Source of the DNA: Paracoccaceae bacterium
GTDB lineage: Bacteria > Pseudomonadota > Alphaproteobacteria > Rhodobacterales > Rhodobacteraceae
Direction: 5' to 3'
Length of the DNA stretch: 64,000 nt
Assembly: GCA_027486345.1 (NCBI GenBank)
Contig: JAIXPH010000003.1
Location: 36,495-100,494 of the forward strand
Shown here: positions 45,827 through 54,509 of the stretch, one piece after another
Numbering within the stretch: position 1 is the stretch's first letter
Layout of the letters: every line of letters starts with the position of its first letter
Translations under genes and position numbers: made by a program
Notes under the pieces: generated by a model
What the model saw: the letters and a program-made list of their open reading frames with translations, nothing else
Database searches by the model: none
What the model was told of the DNA's origin: nothing

Positions 45827-46111
45827 TCAGGCCTTGGCGTTCAGCCGGTCGCGCAGCAGTTTGCCGGTCTTGAAGAAGGGAACCTTCTTGTCATCGACCG
45901 TCACAGCCTCGCCGGTGCGGGGGTTGCGGCCGACGCGGGCATCGCGGGCCTTGACCGAAAACGCGCCAAAGCCGCGAAGTTCGACGCGGTCCCCCTTGGC
46001 CAAGGCTTCGATGATTTCCTCGAAGACCGTGTTCACGATCCGCTCGACATGTCGCTGTGTGAGATGTGGATTTTCGTCAGCGATCTTCTGGATCAGTTCA
46101 GACCGGATCAT
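45827..46111 (-). CDS. ihfB: Integration host factor subunit beta
   Basis: DNA-bending HU/IHF family protein of 94 residues: [20 protein letters not shown], the [20 protein letters not shown] core and the arm sequence [22 protein letters not shown], which is of the IHF-beta type. It pairs with IhfA to bend DNA. ATG 46111 gives the family start. A promoter is visible 59-86 bp upstream. Confidence 0.95.
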   Translation of the reverse strand: MIRSELIQKIADENPHLTQRHVERIVNTVFEEIIEALAKGDRVELRGFGAFSVKARDARVGRNPRTGEAVTVDDKKVPFFKTGKLLRDRLNAKA

Positions 46112-46169
46112 CCGTCGTCGTCCCCCCGTATGGCTGCCATTCATGGGCGCCTGTCGTTATTGTTCGGGA

Positions 46170-46197
46170 ACTATATGCAAAAAAAGCCTTGGCACAA
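46170..46197 (-). promoter_or_regulatory. Predicted ihfB promoter
   Basis: On the minus strand TTGTGC (46197-46192), a 16-bp spacer with a T7 run, and TATAGT (46175-46170). It lies 59 bp upstream of the ihfB start, in the 306-bp gap after rpsA. Confidence 0.6.
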
Positions 46198-46343
46198 ATG
46201 TTTTCACGGCGAGTCTCGGAGGGATAGGGTGGCACAGCGGGGCAAAGCCCCCGACCGTTGCCCGGCCCGAAGACCGGATCGACCGCAATGCACGGCCGAA
46301 CCGCCTTGGGTCGGGTGCCGCGCGACAGGACGAATCGAATGCA

Positions 46344-46372
46344 AAAGGCCCCACGCAACGCGCAGGGCCTTT
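46344..46372 (-). terminator. rpsA terminator
   Basis: Minus strand AAAGGCCC ... GGGCCTTTT with a 13-nt loop, about 45 bp after the rpsA stop, ended by a short T run. Confidence 0.65.
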
Positions 46373-46417
46373 CGGGTGTCGCACTGGGCGGCCCAAAGGG
46401 ACCGCCCGGCGTTTGGA

Positions 46418-48097
46418 TCAGTTGCCGCCCTTGAGCGCGGCACCGAGGATGTCGCCCAGCGAGGCGCCCGAGTCGGACGAGCCGTACTGTTCCACGGCTT
46501 CTTTCTCTTCGGCGATTTCGCGTGCCTTGATCGACAGGCCCAGACGACGGGTCTTGGGATCGATGTTGGTCACGCGGACATCCACCTTGTCACCGACCGA
46601 GAAACGCTCGGGGCGCTGGTCGGCACGGTCACGCGACAGGTCCGAACGGCGAATGAAGGACTTCGCGCCGTTGTATTCGACTTCAACGCCGCCCTCTTCG
46701 ATGGCGGTGACTTCGACGGTGATGATCGAGCCACGCTTCACGCCGTCAACGGCATCGGTGAAGGTGTCGTCGCCCAGAGCCTTGATCGAGAGCGAGATAC
46801 GCTCTTTCTCGATGTCGACTTCGGTGACGGCGGCCTTGACCACGTCGCCCTTGCGGTAGTTCGCGATGGCGTCTTCGCCGCGCTGGTCCCACGACAGGTC
46901 GGACAGGTGAACCATGCCGTCGATGTCGTTTTCCAGACCGATGAACAGACCGAATTCGGTGATGTTCTTGACTTCGCCTTCGATGGTCGAACCGACCGGA
47001 TTACGCTCGGCGAAGACTTCCCACGGGTTGCGCATGGTCTGCTTGAGACCCAGCGACACGCGGCGCTTGGCGCTGTCGATTTCCAGCACCATGACGTCCA
47101 CTTCCTGCGAGGTGGAGACGATCTTGCCGGGGTGCACGTTCTTTTTGGTCCAGCTCATTTCCGAGACGTGGACCAGACCTTCGACACCGGCTTCCAGCTC
47201 CACGAAGGCGCCGTAATCGGTGATGTTGGTCACCCGGCCCTTGTGGACCGAGCTGATCGGATAGGCTTTTTCCACGGCATCCCACGGATCGGCCTGAAGC
47301 TGCTTCATGCCGAGGCTGATGCGGTGGGTTTCCTTGTTGATCTTGATGACCTGCACTTTGACAGTTTCACCAATGGCAAGGATTTCCGACGGGTGGTTGA
47401 CGCGGCGCCATGCCATGTCGGTCACGTGCAGCAGACCGTCAACGCCGCCGAGGTCAACGAAGGCACCGTATTCGGTGATGTTCTTCACGACGCCGTCGAT
47501 GGACTGGCCTTCGGTCAGGTTGCCGATGACTTCGGCACGCTGTTCGGCACGCGATTCTTCAAGGATCGCACGGCGCGAGACAACGATGTTGCCACGGCGA
47601 CGGTCCATTTTCAGAATCTGGAACGGCTGCTTCATGCCCATCAGCGGGCCCGCATCACGGACCGGACGCACGTCAACCTGCGAACCCGGCAAGAAGGCCA
47701 CGGCACCGCCCAGATCGACGGTGAAGCCACCCTTGACGCGGCCGAAGATCGCGCCGTCGACGCGGGTTTCCGACGCATAGGCTTTTTCGAGACGGTCCCA
47801 CGCTTCTTCGCGGCGGGCCTTCTCGCGGCTGATCACGGCTTCGCCGCGTGCATTCTCGACACGGTCGAGATACACTTCGACTTCATCGCCGACGTTGATC
47901 GTCGGGTTCTCGCCGGGATTTGCGAATTCTTTCAGGTCGACGCGGCCTTCCATCTTGTAGCCGACGTCGATGATGGCCTGTCCTGCCTCGATGGCGATGA
48001 CGCGGCCTTTGACAACAGTTCCCTCTTCGGGGGTGTCAATCTCGAAGCTTTCTTTCAAGAGGGCTTCGAAGTCTTCCATGGTAGCTTTGGCGCACAT
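46418..48097 (-). CDS. rpsA: 30S ribosomal protein S1
   Basis: RNA-binding ribosomal protein that helps mRNA loading. 559 residues with six S1 (OB-fold) repeats; each shows a G-x-V-x-x-I/V-T-x-Y/F-G-A-F-V-D/E-L type segment, e.g. VVKNITEYGAFVDLGGVDGLLHVTDMAW, VTNITDYGAFVELEAGVEGL and VKNITEFGLFIGLENDIDGMVHLSDLSW, given in part. The N-terminus CAKATMEDFEALLKESFEID is the alphaproteobacterial form. Normally adjacent to cmk; here about 2.9 kb separates the two genes. Confidence 0.97.
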   Translation of the reverse strand: MCAKATMEDFEALLKESFEIDTPEEGTVVKGRVIAIEAGQAIIDVGYKMEGRVDLKEFANPGENPTINVGDEVEVYLDRVENARGEAVISREKARREEAWDRLEKAYASETRVDGAIFGRVKGGFTVDLGGAVAFLPGSQVDVRPVRDAGPLMGMKQPFQILKMDRRRGNIVVSRRAILEESRAEQRAEVIGNLTEGQSIDGVVKNITEYGAFVDLGGVDGLLHVTDMAWRRVNHPSEILAIGETVKVQVIKINKETHRISLGMKQLQADPWDAVEKAYPISSVHKGRVTNITDYGAFVELEAGVEGLVHVSEMSWTKKNVHPGKIVSTSQEVDVMVLEIDSAKRRVSLGLKQTMRNPWEVFAERNPVGSTIEGEVKNITEFGLFIGLENDIDGMVHLSDLSWDQRGEDAIANYRKGDVVKAAVTEVDIEKERISLSIKALGDDTFTDAVDGVKRGSIITVEVTAIEEGGVEVEYNGAKSFIRRSDLSRDRADQRPERFSVGDKVDVRVTNIDPKTRRLGLSIKAREIAEEKEAVEQYGSSDSGASLGDILGAALKGGN

Positions 48098-48288
48098 GTG
48101 CGAGTTTTTCCTTTACCGATGATTTCTGGCCATGCGGTTGGCTCCGCCGGTCTTTGGCTGGCCCTTGGGGGCAATGGCTACGGGGGCCGGAAAACCGAAC
48201 CCACAAGCCCTGCCCGTCAGGATGCGGGGCCTATAGCGGCTTCTGGTCGCCGACGCAAGGAAACTTGGGCAAAAGCGGGGTGCGCCGC

Positions 48289-48948
48289 CTAGAAGGGATG
48301 CGGCCTGCCATCCCAATTCTCAAAGCAGCCCGTTGTCGCCATCGACAGCGCGGCAAAGCGGGCCAGCAGGCCGGTCGCCGCCTCATTCTCGGAGATATCC
48401 GCGCGCGGCCCGCCCATGTCGGTGCGGACCCAGCCGGGATGGTAGATGCCCACGGCAATCCCTTCGCTGCGCAGGTCGCTCGCCAGATTGCGGCCAAGGT
48501 TCAGGGCCGCCGCCTTCGAGGCGCGATAGACATAGCTGCCCCCCGGCGCGCTGGTGTCCGAACCCATCTGCGACGAGATGATGGCGATCTTGCCCTTGGC
48601 CGCGCGGATATTCGGCAAAAGGGATTGGATCGTCAGGAACACGCCTGTAACGTTGACGGCAAACGTCTCGGCCCACATCGCGGCGGGATAACCGGCGTCG
48701 AGGGACTCAGCCCCGTCCAGCAAGACCCCGGCGTTGCACACCAACAGGTCAAGCGGCCGACCCGCCATCCGTCCGGCCAGATCGTGATGCGAAGCGGGGT
48801 CGGTCACCTGCAACACCTGCCAGTCGATTCCCGGTGCGCTTGGCGCAGCCCCGCGATGCGTCCCGATAACCGCCGCGCCGCCCGCCACGGCATGGCGCGC
48901 CAACGCCAGCCCGATGCCCCGGTTCGCCCCTGTGATCAGCATGTCCAT
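48289..48948 (-). CDS. Short-chain dehydrogenase/reductase
   Basis: SDR of 219 residues: cofactor motif LITGANRGIGLALARHAV, NAG motif in DLLVCNAGVLLDGAE, active-site Ser in IAIISSQMGSDTSAPGGS and catalytic YRASK. It is of the short 'C-factor' type. Part of the redox gene block between cmk and rpsA. Substrate unknown. Confidence 0.87.
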   Translation of the reverse strand: MDMLITGANRGIGLALARHAVAGGAAVIGTHRGAAPSAPGIDWQVLQVTDPASHHDLAGRMAGRPLDLLVCNAGVLLDGAESLDAGYPAAMWAETFAVNVTGVFLTIQSLLPNIRAAKGKIAIISSQMGSDTSAPGGSYVYRASKAAALNLGRNLASDLRSEGIAVGIYHPGWVRTDMGGPRADISENEAATGLLARFAALSMATTGCFENWDGRPHPF

Positions 48949-49071
48949 CGCCAGCCCCCCTGCCCTTTCGCCATATCTTTCCCCGCCCCGCGCCGAAAGG
49001 CCAGAGCGCAGACAGCAAACCGCCCGCGCCTTTTCAGACGCGGGCGGGATATCAGCAATCGTCAGACGGGA

Positions 49072-49704
49072 TCACGCGACTTCGGTGACCAACTGGTCCA
49101 GATCGCGGCGCACCTTGGCTTGCCCCGACAGCCAGTCGCCCTCAGCCGCGCGGTAGCCCAAGGGCAGCAGCGTGACAGAGCGCAGGCCCTTGGCGCGCAG
49201 GCCAAGGATCTCATCCACCTTGGCCGGATCGAAGCCTTCCATCGGGGTGGCGTCCACCTCTTCGAAGGCCGCCGCCGTCACGCCAACGCCAAAGGCGATA
49301 TAGGCCTGACGCGCCGCGTGCTGGAAGTTCTCTTCCTCGGACCGCGGCAGGTACATGGATTTGAGGTTGGTGTAATATCCCACCAGCGCGTCATTCGACC
49401 CGCCCCGCTTGGCCGCGATATCGGCCACGACCGCGTCGATGCGTTCGGCGGTGTAATTGTCCCAAGCCGCGAACACGAGGACATGCGACCCGTCCGTGAC
49501 CTGCGCCTGATCATAGGCCGCGGCGCGGATCTGGGCGCGGACGTCGGGGTTGGTGACGACAAACACCTCAAACGGCTGCAAGCCGCTGGAGGTGGGGGCA
49601 AGACGGATCGCCTCGAGGATGCGGGTGACCTTCTCGTCCGGCACGGTGCGGGCGGGGTCCATCTTCTTGGTCGCGTAACGCCAGTTCAGCTTTTCTTGCA
49701 GCAT
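49072..49704 (-). CDS. NAD(P)H-dependent nitroreductase family oxidoreductase
   Basis: FMN-dependent nitroreductase-fold protein of 210 residues (NfsB/YfkO-like). Begins LQEKLNWRYATKKMDPARTV; the FMN-binding stretch RLAPTSSGLQPFEVFVV and the C-terminal LPLGYRAAEGDWLSGQAKVRRDLDQLVTEVA (in part) are typical. ATG 49704 has AAGGA six nt upstream. It is divergent from an HxlR regulator, the layout of quinone or disulphide-stress systems in other bacteria. Confidence 0.9.
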   Translation of the reverse strand: MLQEKLNWRYATKKMDPARTVPDEKVTRILEAIRLAPTSSGLQPFEVFVVTNPDVRAQIRAAAYDQAQVTDGSHVLVFAAWDNYTAERIDAVVADIAAKRGGSNDALVGYYTNLKSMYLPRSEEENFQHAARQAYIAFGVGVTAAAFEEVDATPMEGFDPAKVDEILGLRAKGLRSVTLLPLGYRAAEGDWLSGQAKVRRDLDQLVTEVA

Positions 49705-49741
49705 GGGAAGTCCTTTCAACTGGCGGCTGAACCGCCGCCAT

Positions 49742-49830
49742 GGTATAAAATCAATACCTGATGAATAAAGCGAACCGAAAGACCGCCACAAGGACGCACC
49801 TTTTTGTGCGTCGGTTACATAAGTGATACC
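49742..49830. promoter_or_regulatory. Candidate HxlR operators between nitroreductase and regulator
   Basis: GGTAT-aaaatca-ATACC (49742-49758) is an inverted repeat near the nitroreductase start, and a related GGTTAC...GTGATACC (49813-49830) lies just before the HxlR ribosome site. Two such sites, one per gene, fit autoregulation plus control of the nitroreductase. Confidence 0.5.
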
Positions 49831-49844
49831 AAATGGAGGGGCCA

Positions 49845-50231
49845 ATGCCGGTCTGCGAGCAGTCGATGGGTCAATGCCAGACGATCAATGCCGTGCTGTC
49901 CCGCGTTGGCGACCGGTGGAGCGTGCTGGTCATCTTCACCCTGCGCAACGGACGCAAGCGCTTCAACGAGTTGAAGCGGGAACTGAGCATCTCGCAGCGC
50001 ATGCTGGCGCTGACCCTGCGGGATCTGGAGCGTGACGGTCTGGTCAGCCGCCATTACCACCCGACGATCCCGCCCAAGGTGGAATACGAACTCACACCCC
50101 TCGGCCACTCGCTGCGCGGGCCGGTGGGGGTGCTGGCGGAATGGGCGCTGGCCAATCACGCCGCCATCGACGCCGCCCGCACCGCCTTTGACACGCAGAA
50201 CCCGGAACGGGCCGCATCCGACGCCGCCTGA
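49845..50231 (+). CDS. HxlR-family transcriptional regulator
   Basis: Winged-helix regulator of 128 residues. NAVLSRVGDRWSVLVIFTLR, the recognition region RFNELKRELSISQRMLALTLRDLERDGLVSR (in part) and the wing PPKVEYELTPLGHSL are the HxlR pattern. Two cysteines near the N-terminus (Cys4, Cys11) could be redox sensors, as in HypR/YodB/QorR-like members. The ATG at 49845 has GGAGG directly upstream; ATG 49833 does not. Confidence 0.9.
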   Translation: MPVCEQSMGQCQTINAVLSRVGDRWSVLVIFTLRNGRKRFNELKRELSISQRMLALTLRDLERDGLVSRHYHPTIPPKVEYELTPLGHSLRGPVGVLAEWALANHAAIDAARTAFDTQNPERAASDAA

Positions 50232-50246
50232 GGCGTCCGGAAGGCG

Positions 50247-51026
50247 TCAGGGCATCAACTGCCCGCCATTTACCTCGATCACCTGTCCCACGACATAGCC
50301 CGACAGCGCGGCAGAGGACAGGAACAGATAGGCCCCCACGCAATCGGCAGAGACTCCCAGCCGACCGGCGGGGATGGTGGCAAGCGCCGCCTGCAACTGC
50401 GCCTCGGTGGAATAACGTTCGTGGAACGGGGTGGTGATCACCCCCGGCGCCACGGCGTTCACCCGGATGCCAAAGGGGATCAGCTCCTTGGCCATGCCGC
50501 GCGTGACATTGTGCACGAAGGCCTTGGACGAGCCATAAAGCCCCGCCCCGCCCGATGCGCCATTGCGCGCGGCGACCGAGGTGGTGTTGATGATGAACCC
50601 GCCCCCCGCCGCCTTCAACGGCGCGATGGCCGCCTGCGACGCCACCACCACCGACCGCGCGTTCAGGTCCATGATGTCATCATAATCGGCTTCGGTCGCC
50701 TCGGCATAGGGCACCCGCCGCACCATGCCGCCCGCGTTGTTGACCAGACCGTCGAGCCGACCGAAAGCCGCCAGCGCCTGATCCACCGCATCCCGCGCGC
50801 CTGCCCCGCCCGACACATCGGCCCGGATCAGCGCGACATCACCACCCTCTGCGCGGATTTCATAGGCCACGGCCTCGGCCGCCTCGGCACTGGCGTTGTA
50901 ATGCAGGCCCACCCGCGCGCCCTGCGCGGCATAGGCCCGCGCCAGAGCCGCGCCGATCCCGGTGGACGCCCCGGTGACCAACACCACCTTGCCCGCCAGA
51001 TCGGGTATCCGCAAACCTGCCAGCAT
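50247..51026 (-). CDS. Short-chain dehydrogenase/reductase (classical, FabG-like)
   Basis: 259 residues with all classical SDR motifs: VTGASTGIGAALARAYA, DGLVNNAGGMVRR, Ser in FIINTTSVAARNGASGG, catalytic YGSSK, and the PGVITTPFHERY loop and C-terminal SGYVVGQVIEVNGGQLMP of the FabG/oxidoreductase type. It ends just after the convergent HxlR gene and starts 4 bp after cmk, so it may be read from the aroA-cmk transcript. Substrate unknown. Confidence 0.9.
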   Translation of the reverse strand: MLAGLRIPDLAGKVVLVTGASTGIGAALARAYAAQGARVGLHYNASAEAAEAVAYEIRAEGGDVALIRADVSGGAGARDAVDQALAAFGRLDGLVNNAGGMVRRVPYAEATEADYDDIMDLNARSVVVASQAAIAPLKAAGGGFIINTTSVAARNGASGGAGLYGSSKAFVHNVTRGMAKELIPFGIRVNAVAPGVITTPFHERYSTEAQLQAALATIPAGRLGVSADCVGAYLFLSSAALSGYVVGQVIEVNGGQLMP

Positions 51027-51030
51027 TCGC

Positions 51031-51621
51031 CTACTCCTGCGCCATGCGCGTTTCGATGACGGATATGGCCCGCGCCACGGCCTCGTCCACCGTCATCTCT
51101 GATGTATCAAGGATCACCGCATCCGCCGCCGGGCGCAATGGCGCATCGGCCCGGCCCATGTCGCGGGCGTCCCGCTCCTGCACCTCGGCCAGAATATGCG
51201 CCGCGTCCCCGCCCAGTTCCAGCCAGCGCCGATGGGCGCGCACTTCGGCACTGGCGGTGACGTACAGTTTCACCTCCGCCTCGGGGCAGATCACCGTGCC
51301 GATGTCGCGCCCGTCCAGCACCGCCCCGCCCTCAGCCCGCGCAAAGCGCCGCTGAAACGCCACCAACGCCGCCCGCACCTCGGGGATCACTGCAACGCGC
51401 GAGGCCGCCTGACCGGCCTCCAGCGTGCGCAAGTCATCCCGCGCCAGATCCTCGGCACTCAGCCCCTCTGCCGCCGCAACCGGATCGCCGCCCTTGGCCC
51501 CCACGGCCCGATACAAAAGCCCGGTGTCCAGATGGGCAAAGCCGAACCGCGCCGCCACTGCGCGCGAAATGGTCCCCTTCCCCGCCGCCGCCGGCCCGTC
51601 AATCGCCACCGTAAAGATCAC
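51031..51621 (-). CDS. cmk: Cytidylate kinase
   Basis: Phosphorylates CMP and dCMP. 196 residues: P-loop in [32 protein letters not shown], the [21 protein letters not shown] region and the lid [15 protein letters not shown]. Shorter than the E. coli enzyme, usual for alphaproteobacteria. It is downstream of aroA with a family A repeat and a hairpin between. Confidence 0.95.
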   Translation of the reverse strand: MIFTVAIDGPAAAGKGTISRAVAARFGFAHLDTGLLYRAVGAKGGDPVAAAEGLSAEDLARDDLRTLEAGQAASRVAVIPEVRAALVAFQRRFARAEGGAVLDGRDIGTVICPEAEVKLYVTASAEVRAHRRWLELGGDAAHILAEVQERDARDMGRADAPLRPAADAVILDTSEMTVDEAVARAISVIETRMAQE

Positions 51622-51630
51622 CGCCCACCC

Positions 51631-51699
51631 CGTTTTCTCTGTTCAAATATCCTCGGGGGGTGAGCCCCGAGAGGGGCGAGGGGGGCAGACAGCCCCCCT
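51631..51699 (+). repeat. Family A intergenic repeat, copy 5
   Basis: GTTCAAATATCCTCGGGGGG then TGAGCCCCGAGAGGGGCGAG and GGGGGGCAGACAGCCCCCC, in the gap between aroA and cmk. Confidence 0.72.
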
Positions 51700-51720
51700 C
51701 GATTTTTCGCAGAAAAATCG
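51700..51720. terminator. AT-rich hairpin next to aroA stop
   Basis: CGATTTTTC-gca-GAAAAATCG, nine base pairs, 9 bp after the aroA stop in the direction of transcription and directly joined to the family A repeat. Confidence 0.55.
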
Positions 51721-51729
51721 TGCGCGGGG

Positions 51730-53076
51730 TCAGCCGCGCGACAGCAAGGCGCCCATGCCGGTCATCAGCCCCTCGAAGATCGGGAAAGAGGTCAGGATGG
51801 GCGAGGCATCGTCAACCGACACCGCCGCTTTCGCCGCCATGCCGCAGACAAGGAAACTCATCGCAATCCGGTGGTCCAGATGCGTGGCGCAGGTGGCCCC
51901 GCCCGGCACGCCGCCCGCGCCCAGACCGTGGACGATCAGCGTGTCCTCATCCTCTTCGACCTTCACGCCGCAGGCCTCAAGCCCCCGCGCCATGGCGTCG
52001 ATGCGGTCGCTTTCCTTGACGCGCAATTCCTTGACGCCGCGCATGATGGTGGTTCCTTCGGCGAACGAGGCCACCACCGACAGGATCGGGTATTCGTCGA
52101 TCATCGACGGCGCGCGCTCTTCGGGCACCTCAATGCCCTTGAGGTTGGGCGAAAAGCGCACGCGCAGATCGGCGACAGGCTCACCGCCCTCTTCGCGCGG
52201 GTTCTGGAATTCGATGTCCGCGCCCATTTCCACCAAAGTCAGATACAGGCCATTGCGGGTCAGGTTCTGGCTGACACCGGGCACAAAGATATCCGACCCC
52301 TCGACGATCAGCGCCGCACAGACCGGAAAGGCCGCGCTGGACGGATCGCGCGGCACGGCCACGGTCTGCGGGCGCAACTCGGGCCGTCCGGTCAGGGTGA
52401 TGACATTCCCCTCCGCCGTCTTTTCCACGGTCAGCTCGGCCCCAAAGCCCAAGAGCATCCGCTCCGAATGATCCCGCGTCGGTTCGCGTTCGATGACCAC
52501 CGTCTGTCCCGGCGCATTCAGGCCCGCCAACAGCACGGCGGATTTCACCTGCGCGGACGCAACCGGCAGGGCATAGCGCACCGGCACCGGATTCGCGGCA
52601 CCGACCACGGTCATCGGCAAGCGCCCGCCTTGACGGCCATAGGCGCGGGTGCCGAACAGGGACAAAGGATCGGTCACCCGCCCCATCGGGCGCTTGCGCA
52701 AAGACGCATCGCCGGTGAAGGTCGCGGTGATCGGCGTCGTGGCCATCGTGCCCATGATCAGCCGCACGCCGGTACCGGAGTTGCCGCAGTCGATCACATC
52801 GGCAGGTTCTTGAAAGCCACCCACACCCACGCCCTGCACCGACCATTCGCCCAAGGCATGGCGCGTGACCGTCGCCCCGAAGGCCCGCATCGCCTTGGCG
52901 GTGTCCAGCACGTCTTGGCCCTCCAGAAGACCGGTCACCCGCGTCTCGCCCACGGCCATCGCGCCGAAGATCAGCGCGCGGTGGCTGATCGACTTGTCGC
53001 CCGGCACCTCGGCCCCGCCCTTAAGGGCGGGGGACTTGCGGGCGGTCATCGGTTGGGCTTCACCATGGGCGGACAT
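51730..53076 (-). CDS. aroA: 3-phosphoshikimate 1-carboxyvinyltransferase (EPSP synthase), class II type
   Basis: Sixth step of the shikimate pathway. 448 residues. The PEP/shikimate-binding lysine motif is [20 protein letters not shown]; further sites are [58 protein letters not shown] and the Arg/Glu motif [14 protein letters not shown], with [14 protein letters not shown] near the end. The R-D-H-S-E string and overall pattern are of the class II (CP4-like) group, but the residue that is Ala in CP4 (GNAATG) is Gly here (GNSGTG). ATG 53076 starts [16 protein letters not shown]. Confidence 0.95.
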   Translation of the reverse strand: MSAHGEAQPMTARKSPALKGGAEVPGDKSISHRALIFGAMAVGETRVTGLLEGQDVLDTAKAMRAFGATVTRHALGEWSVQGVGVGGFQEPADVIDCGNSGTGVRLIMGTMATTPITATFTGDASLRKRPMGRVTDPLSLFGTRAYGRQGGRLPMTVVGAANPVPVRYALPVASAQVKSAVLLAGLNAPGQTVVIEREPTRDHSERMLLGFGAELTVEKTAEGNVITLTGRPELRPQTVAVPRDPSSAAFPVCAALIVEGSDIFVPGVSQNLTRNGLYLTLVEMGADIEFQNPREEGGEPVADLRVRFSPNLKGIEVPEERAPSMIDEYPILSVVASFAEGTTIMRGVKELRVKESDRIDAMARGLEACGVKVEEDEDTLIVHGLGAGGVPGGATCATHLDHRIAMSFLVCGMAAKAAVSVDDASPILTSFPIFEGLMTGMGALLSRG

Positions 53077-53223
53077 ATCAGGCTCCGTTGCGCGTGGTCT
53101 GGGCCCAAGGTCTGGGCGTGTCGCTTGGCCTGATAGCGCAAGCAATGGGAGCCGTCCATTGCCGCAAGCCCCGGCGTGGCCCATATCTGACCCTGATCAG
53201 GACCATCCTTGACGGAGCGTGCC

Positions 53224-54219
53224 ATGCCGCTGTTTCCCGCCCGGAACCATTACTACAGCGGCCAACCGACCGACCATTTCGACGGCACCACCTTTTTCAA
53301 CCCCGGCGGGGCCGCACCCAAGGGCTTTCGTGACCTCTTGCGCTGGCAATTCAACGGCGCGCGGGAACGTTGGCCTGCCGAGGTGCCGGTCACCCCGGCC
53401 CGACCCGACGCCACCGTGGCGGATTTGCGTGTCACCATGGTCGGCCACGCCACGCTGCTGATTCAGGTGGCCGGGCACAACATCCTGACCGATCCGGTCT
53501 GGTCGGACCGCTGCTCTCCCGTCCGCTTTGCCGGACCCAGACGCGTCACCGCCCCCGGCATCGCCTGGGCCGACCTGCCCCGCATCGACGCCGTTCTGCT
53601 GTCGCACAACCATTACGACCATCTGGATGTCGATACGCTGGCGCACCTGAAACGCGAACATGATCCTGAGGTGTTCACACCGCTTGGCAATGACAGCATT
53701 GTGCAAGCTGCCGTGCCGGGGATGCGCTGCCGCGTTGGGGATTGGGGCGACATGCTCGATTTCGACGGCTGGCGGCTGCACCTTGACCCCTGCCATCGCT
53801 GGAGCGCGCGGGGCACGCGGGACAGGTCCCACGCGCTCTGGGCGGCCTTCACGCTGGAAACCCCGGTCGGGCGGCTTTTCCATATCGGCGACACCGGCTT
53901 TGATGCGGGCCGCCCCTACACCCGCGCGCGGGACCGTCACGGCGCGATCCGGCTGGCGATCCTGCCGATCGGAGCCTATGCGCCGCGCTGGTTCATGGCC
54001 GATCAGCACCAGAACCCGGCAGAGGCCGTGGAAGGCTTTCGCCTGCTGGGGGCGGATCACGCCGTGGCGCATCATTGGGGCACGTTCCAACTGACCGATG
54101 AATCCCGCCGCGCCCCGCCCGATGCCCTGACCATCGCCTTGGACAATCAGGGCGTCCCCGCCGACCGATTCCGCGCCCTGCCGCCCGGCGCGTCATGGGA
54201 CATCCCCGCGCGGGGCTAA
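53224..54219 (+). CDS. MBL-fold hydrolase (NAPE-PLD/UlaG-like)
   Basis: 331-residue soluble metallo-hydrolase. The NAPE-PLD-like N-terminus NHYYSGQPTDHFDGTTFFNPGG is followed by VTMVGHATLLIQVAGHNILTDPVW, the zinc motif LLSHNHYDHLDVDTL, LDPCHRWSARGTRDRSHALW, IGDTGFDAG and the last His in HHWGTFQLTDE. Family members hydrolyse phosphodiester or lactone bonds; the substrate is unknown here. ATG 53224 has GGAG seven nt upstream. No signal peptide. Confidence 0.88.
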   Translation: MPLFPARNHYYSGQPTDHFDGTTFFNPGGAAPKGFRDLLRWQFNGARERWPAEVPVTPARPDATVADLRVTMVGHATLLIQVAGHNILTDPVWSDRCSPVRFAGPRRVTAPGIAWADLPRIDAVLLSHNHYDHLDVDTLAHLKREHDPEVFTPLGNDSIVQAAVPGMRCRVGDWGDMLDFDGWRLHLDPCHRWSARGTRDRSHALWAAFTLETPVGRLFHIGDTGFDAGRPYTRARDRHGAIRLAILPIGAYAPRWFMADQHQNPAEAVEGFRLLGADHAVAHHWGTFQLTDESRRAPPDALTIALDNQGVPADRFRALPPGASWDIPARG

Positions 54220-54509
54220 GCGGTGGGACGTCGTCCGCTCGTTGTCCGTGCAGGAGATCGGGCAGCCGCCGGAGGGCGCGAGGCGGTACTGCCCAGTGAC
54301 CTGCGCACCCTTGGTCTGACGGGACCATCCTGCGGGTCTTGGGGGTGTCGCCACGCCGCCGTCACCCTGTCCCGGAGACTCGGCGCCCTCGCCATCCGGC
54401 GCGGGTGGGTGGCCCAAAGAGAGTGTCGCCCCTCCGCCGAAAGCCATGGCAAAGCCCTGTGCCCCGTGCTTTACCTGCGGCATTGGGCTGAGCGGACAGG
54501 AGTGAAACC
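54220..54509. other. 290-bp gap with no recognised gene
   Basis: GC-rich sequence between the MBL-fold gene and the glycerophosphotransferase-like gene. Short open frames on both strands have no family resemblance. The region contains several short inverted repeats (for example GGTCTGACGGGACC at about 54314) and could hold a structured RNA or leader, but I see no known RNA motif. Confidence 0.4.

Noticed and set aside
45728..48292. Open frame of 854 codons on the plus strand
   Set aside because: Antisense to rpsA and ihfB; no protein family pattern.
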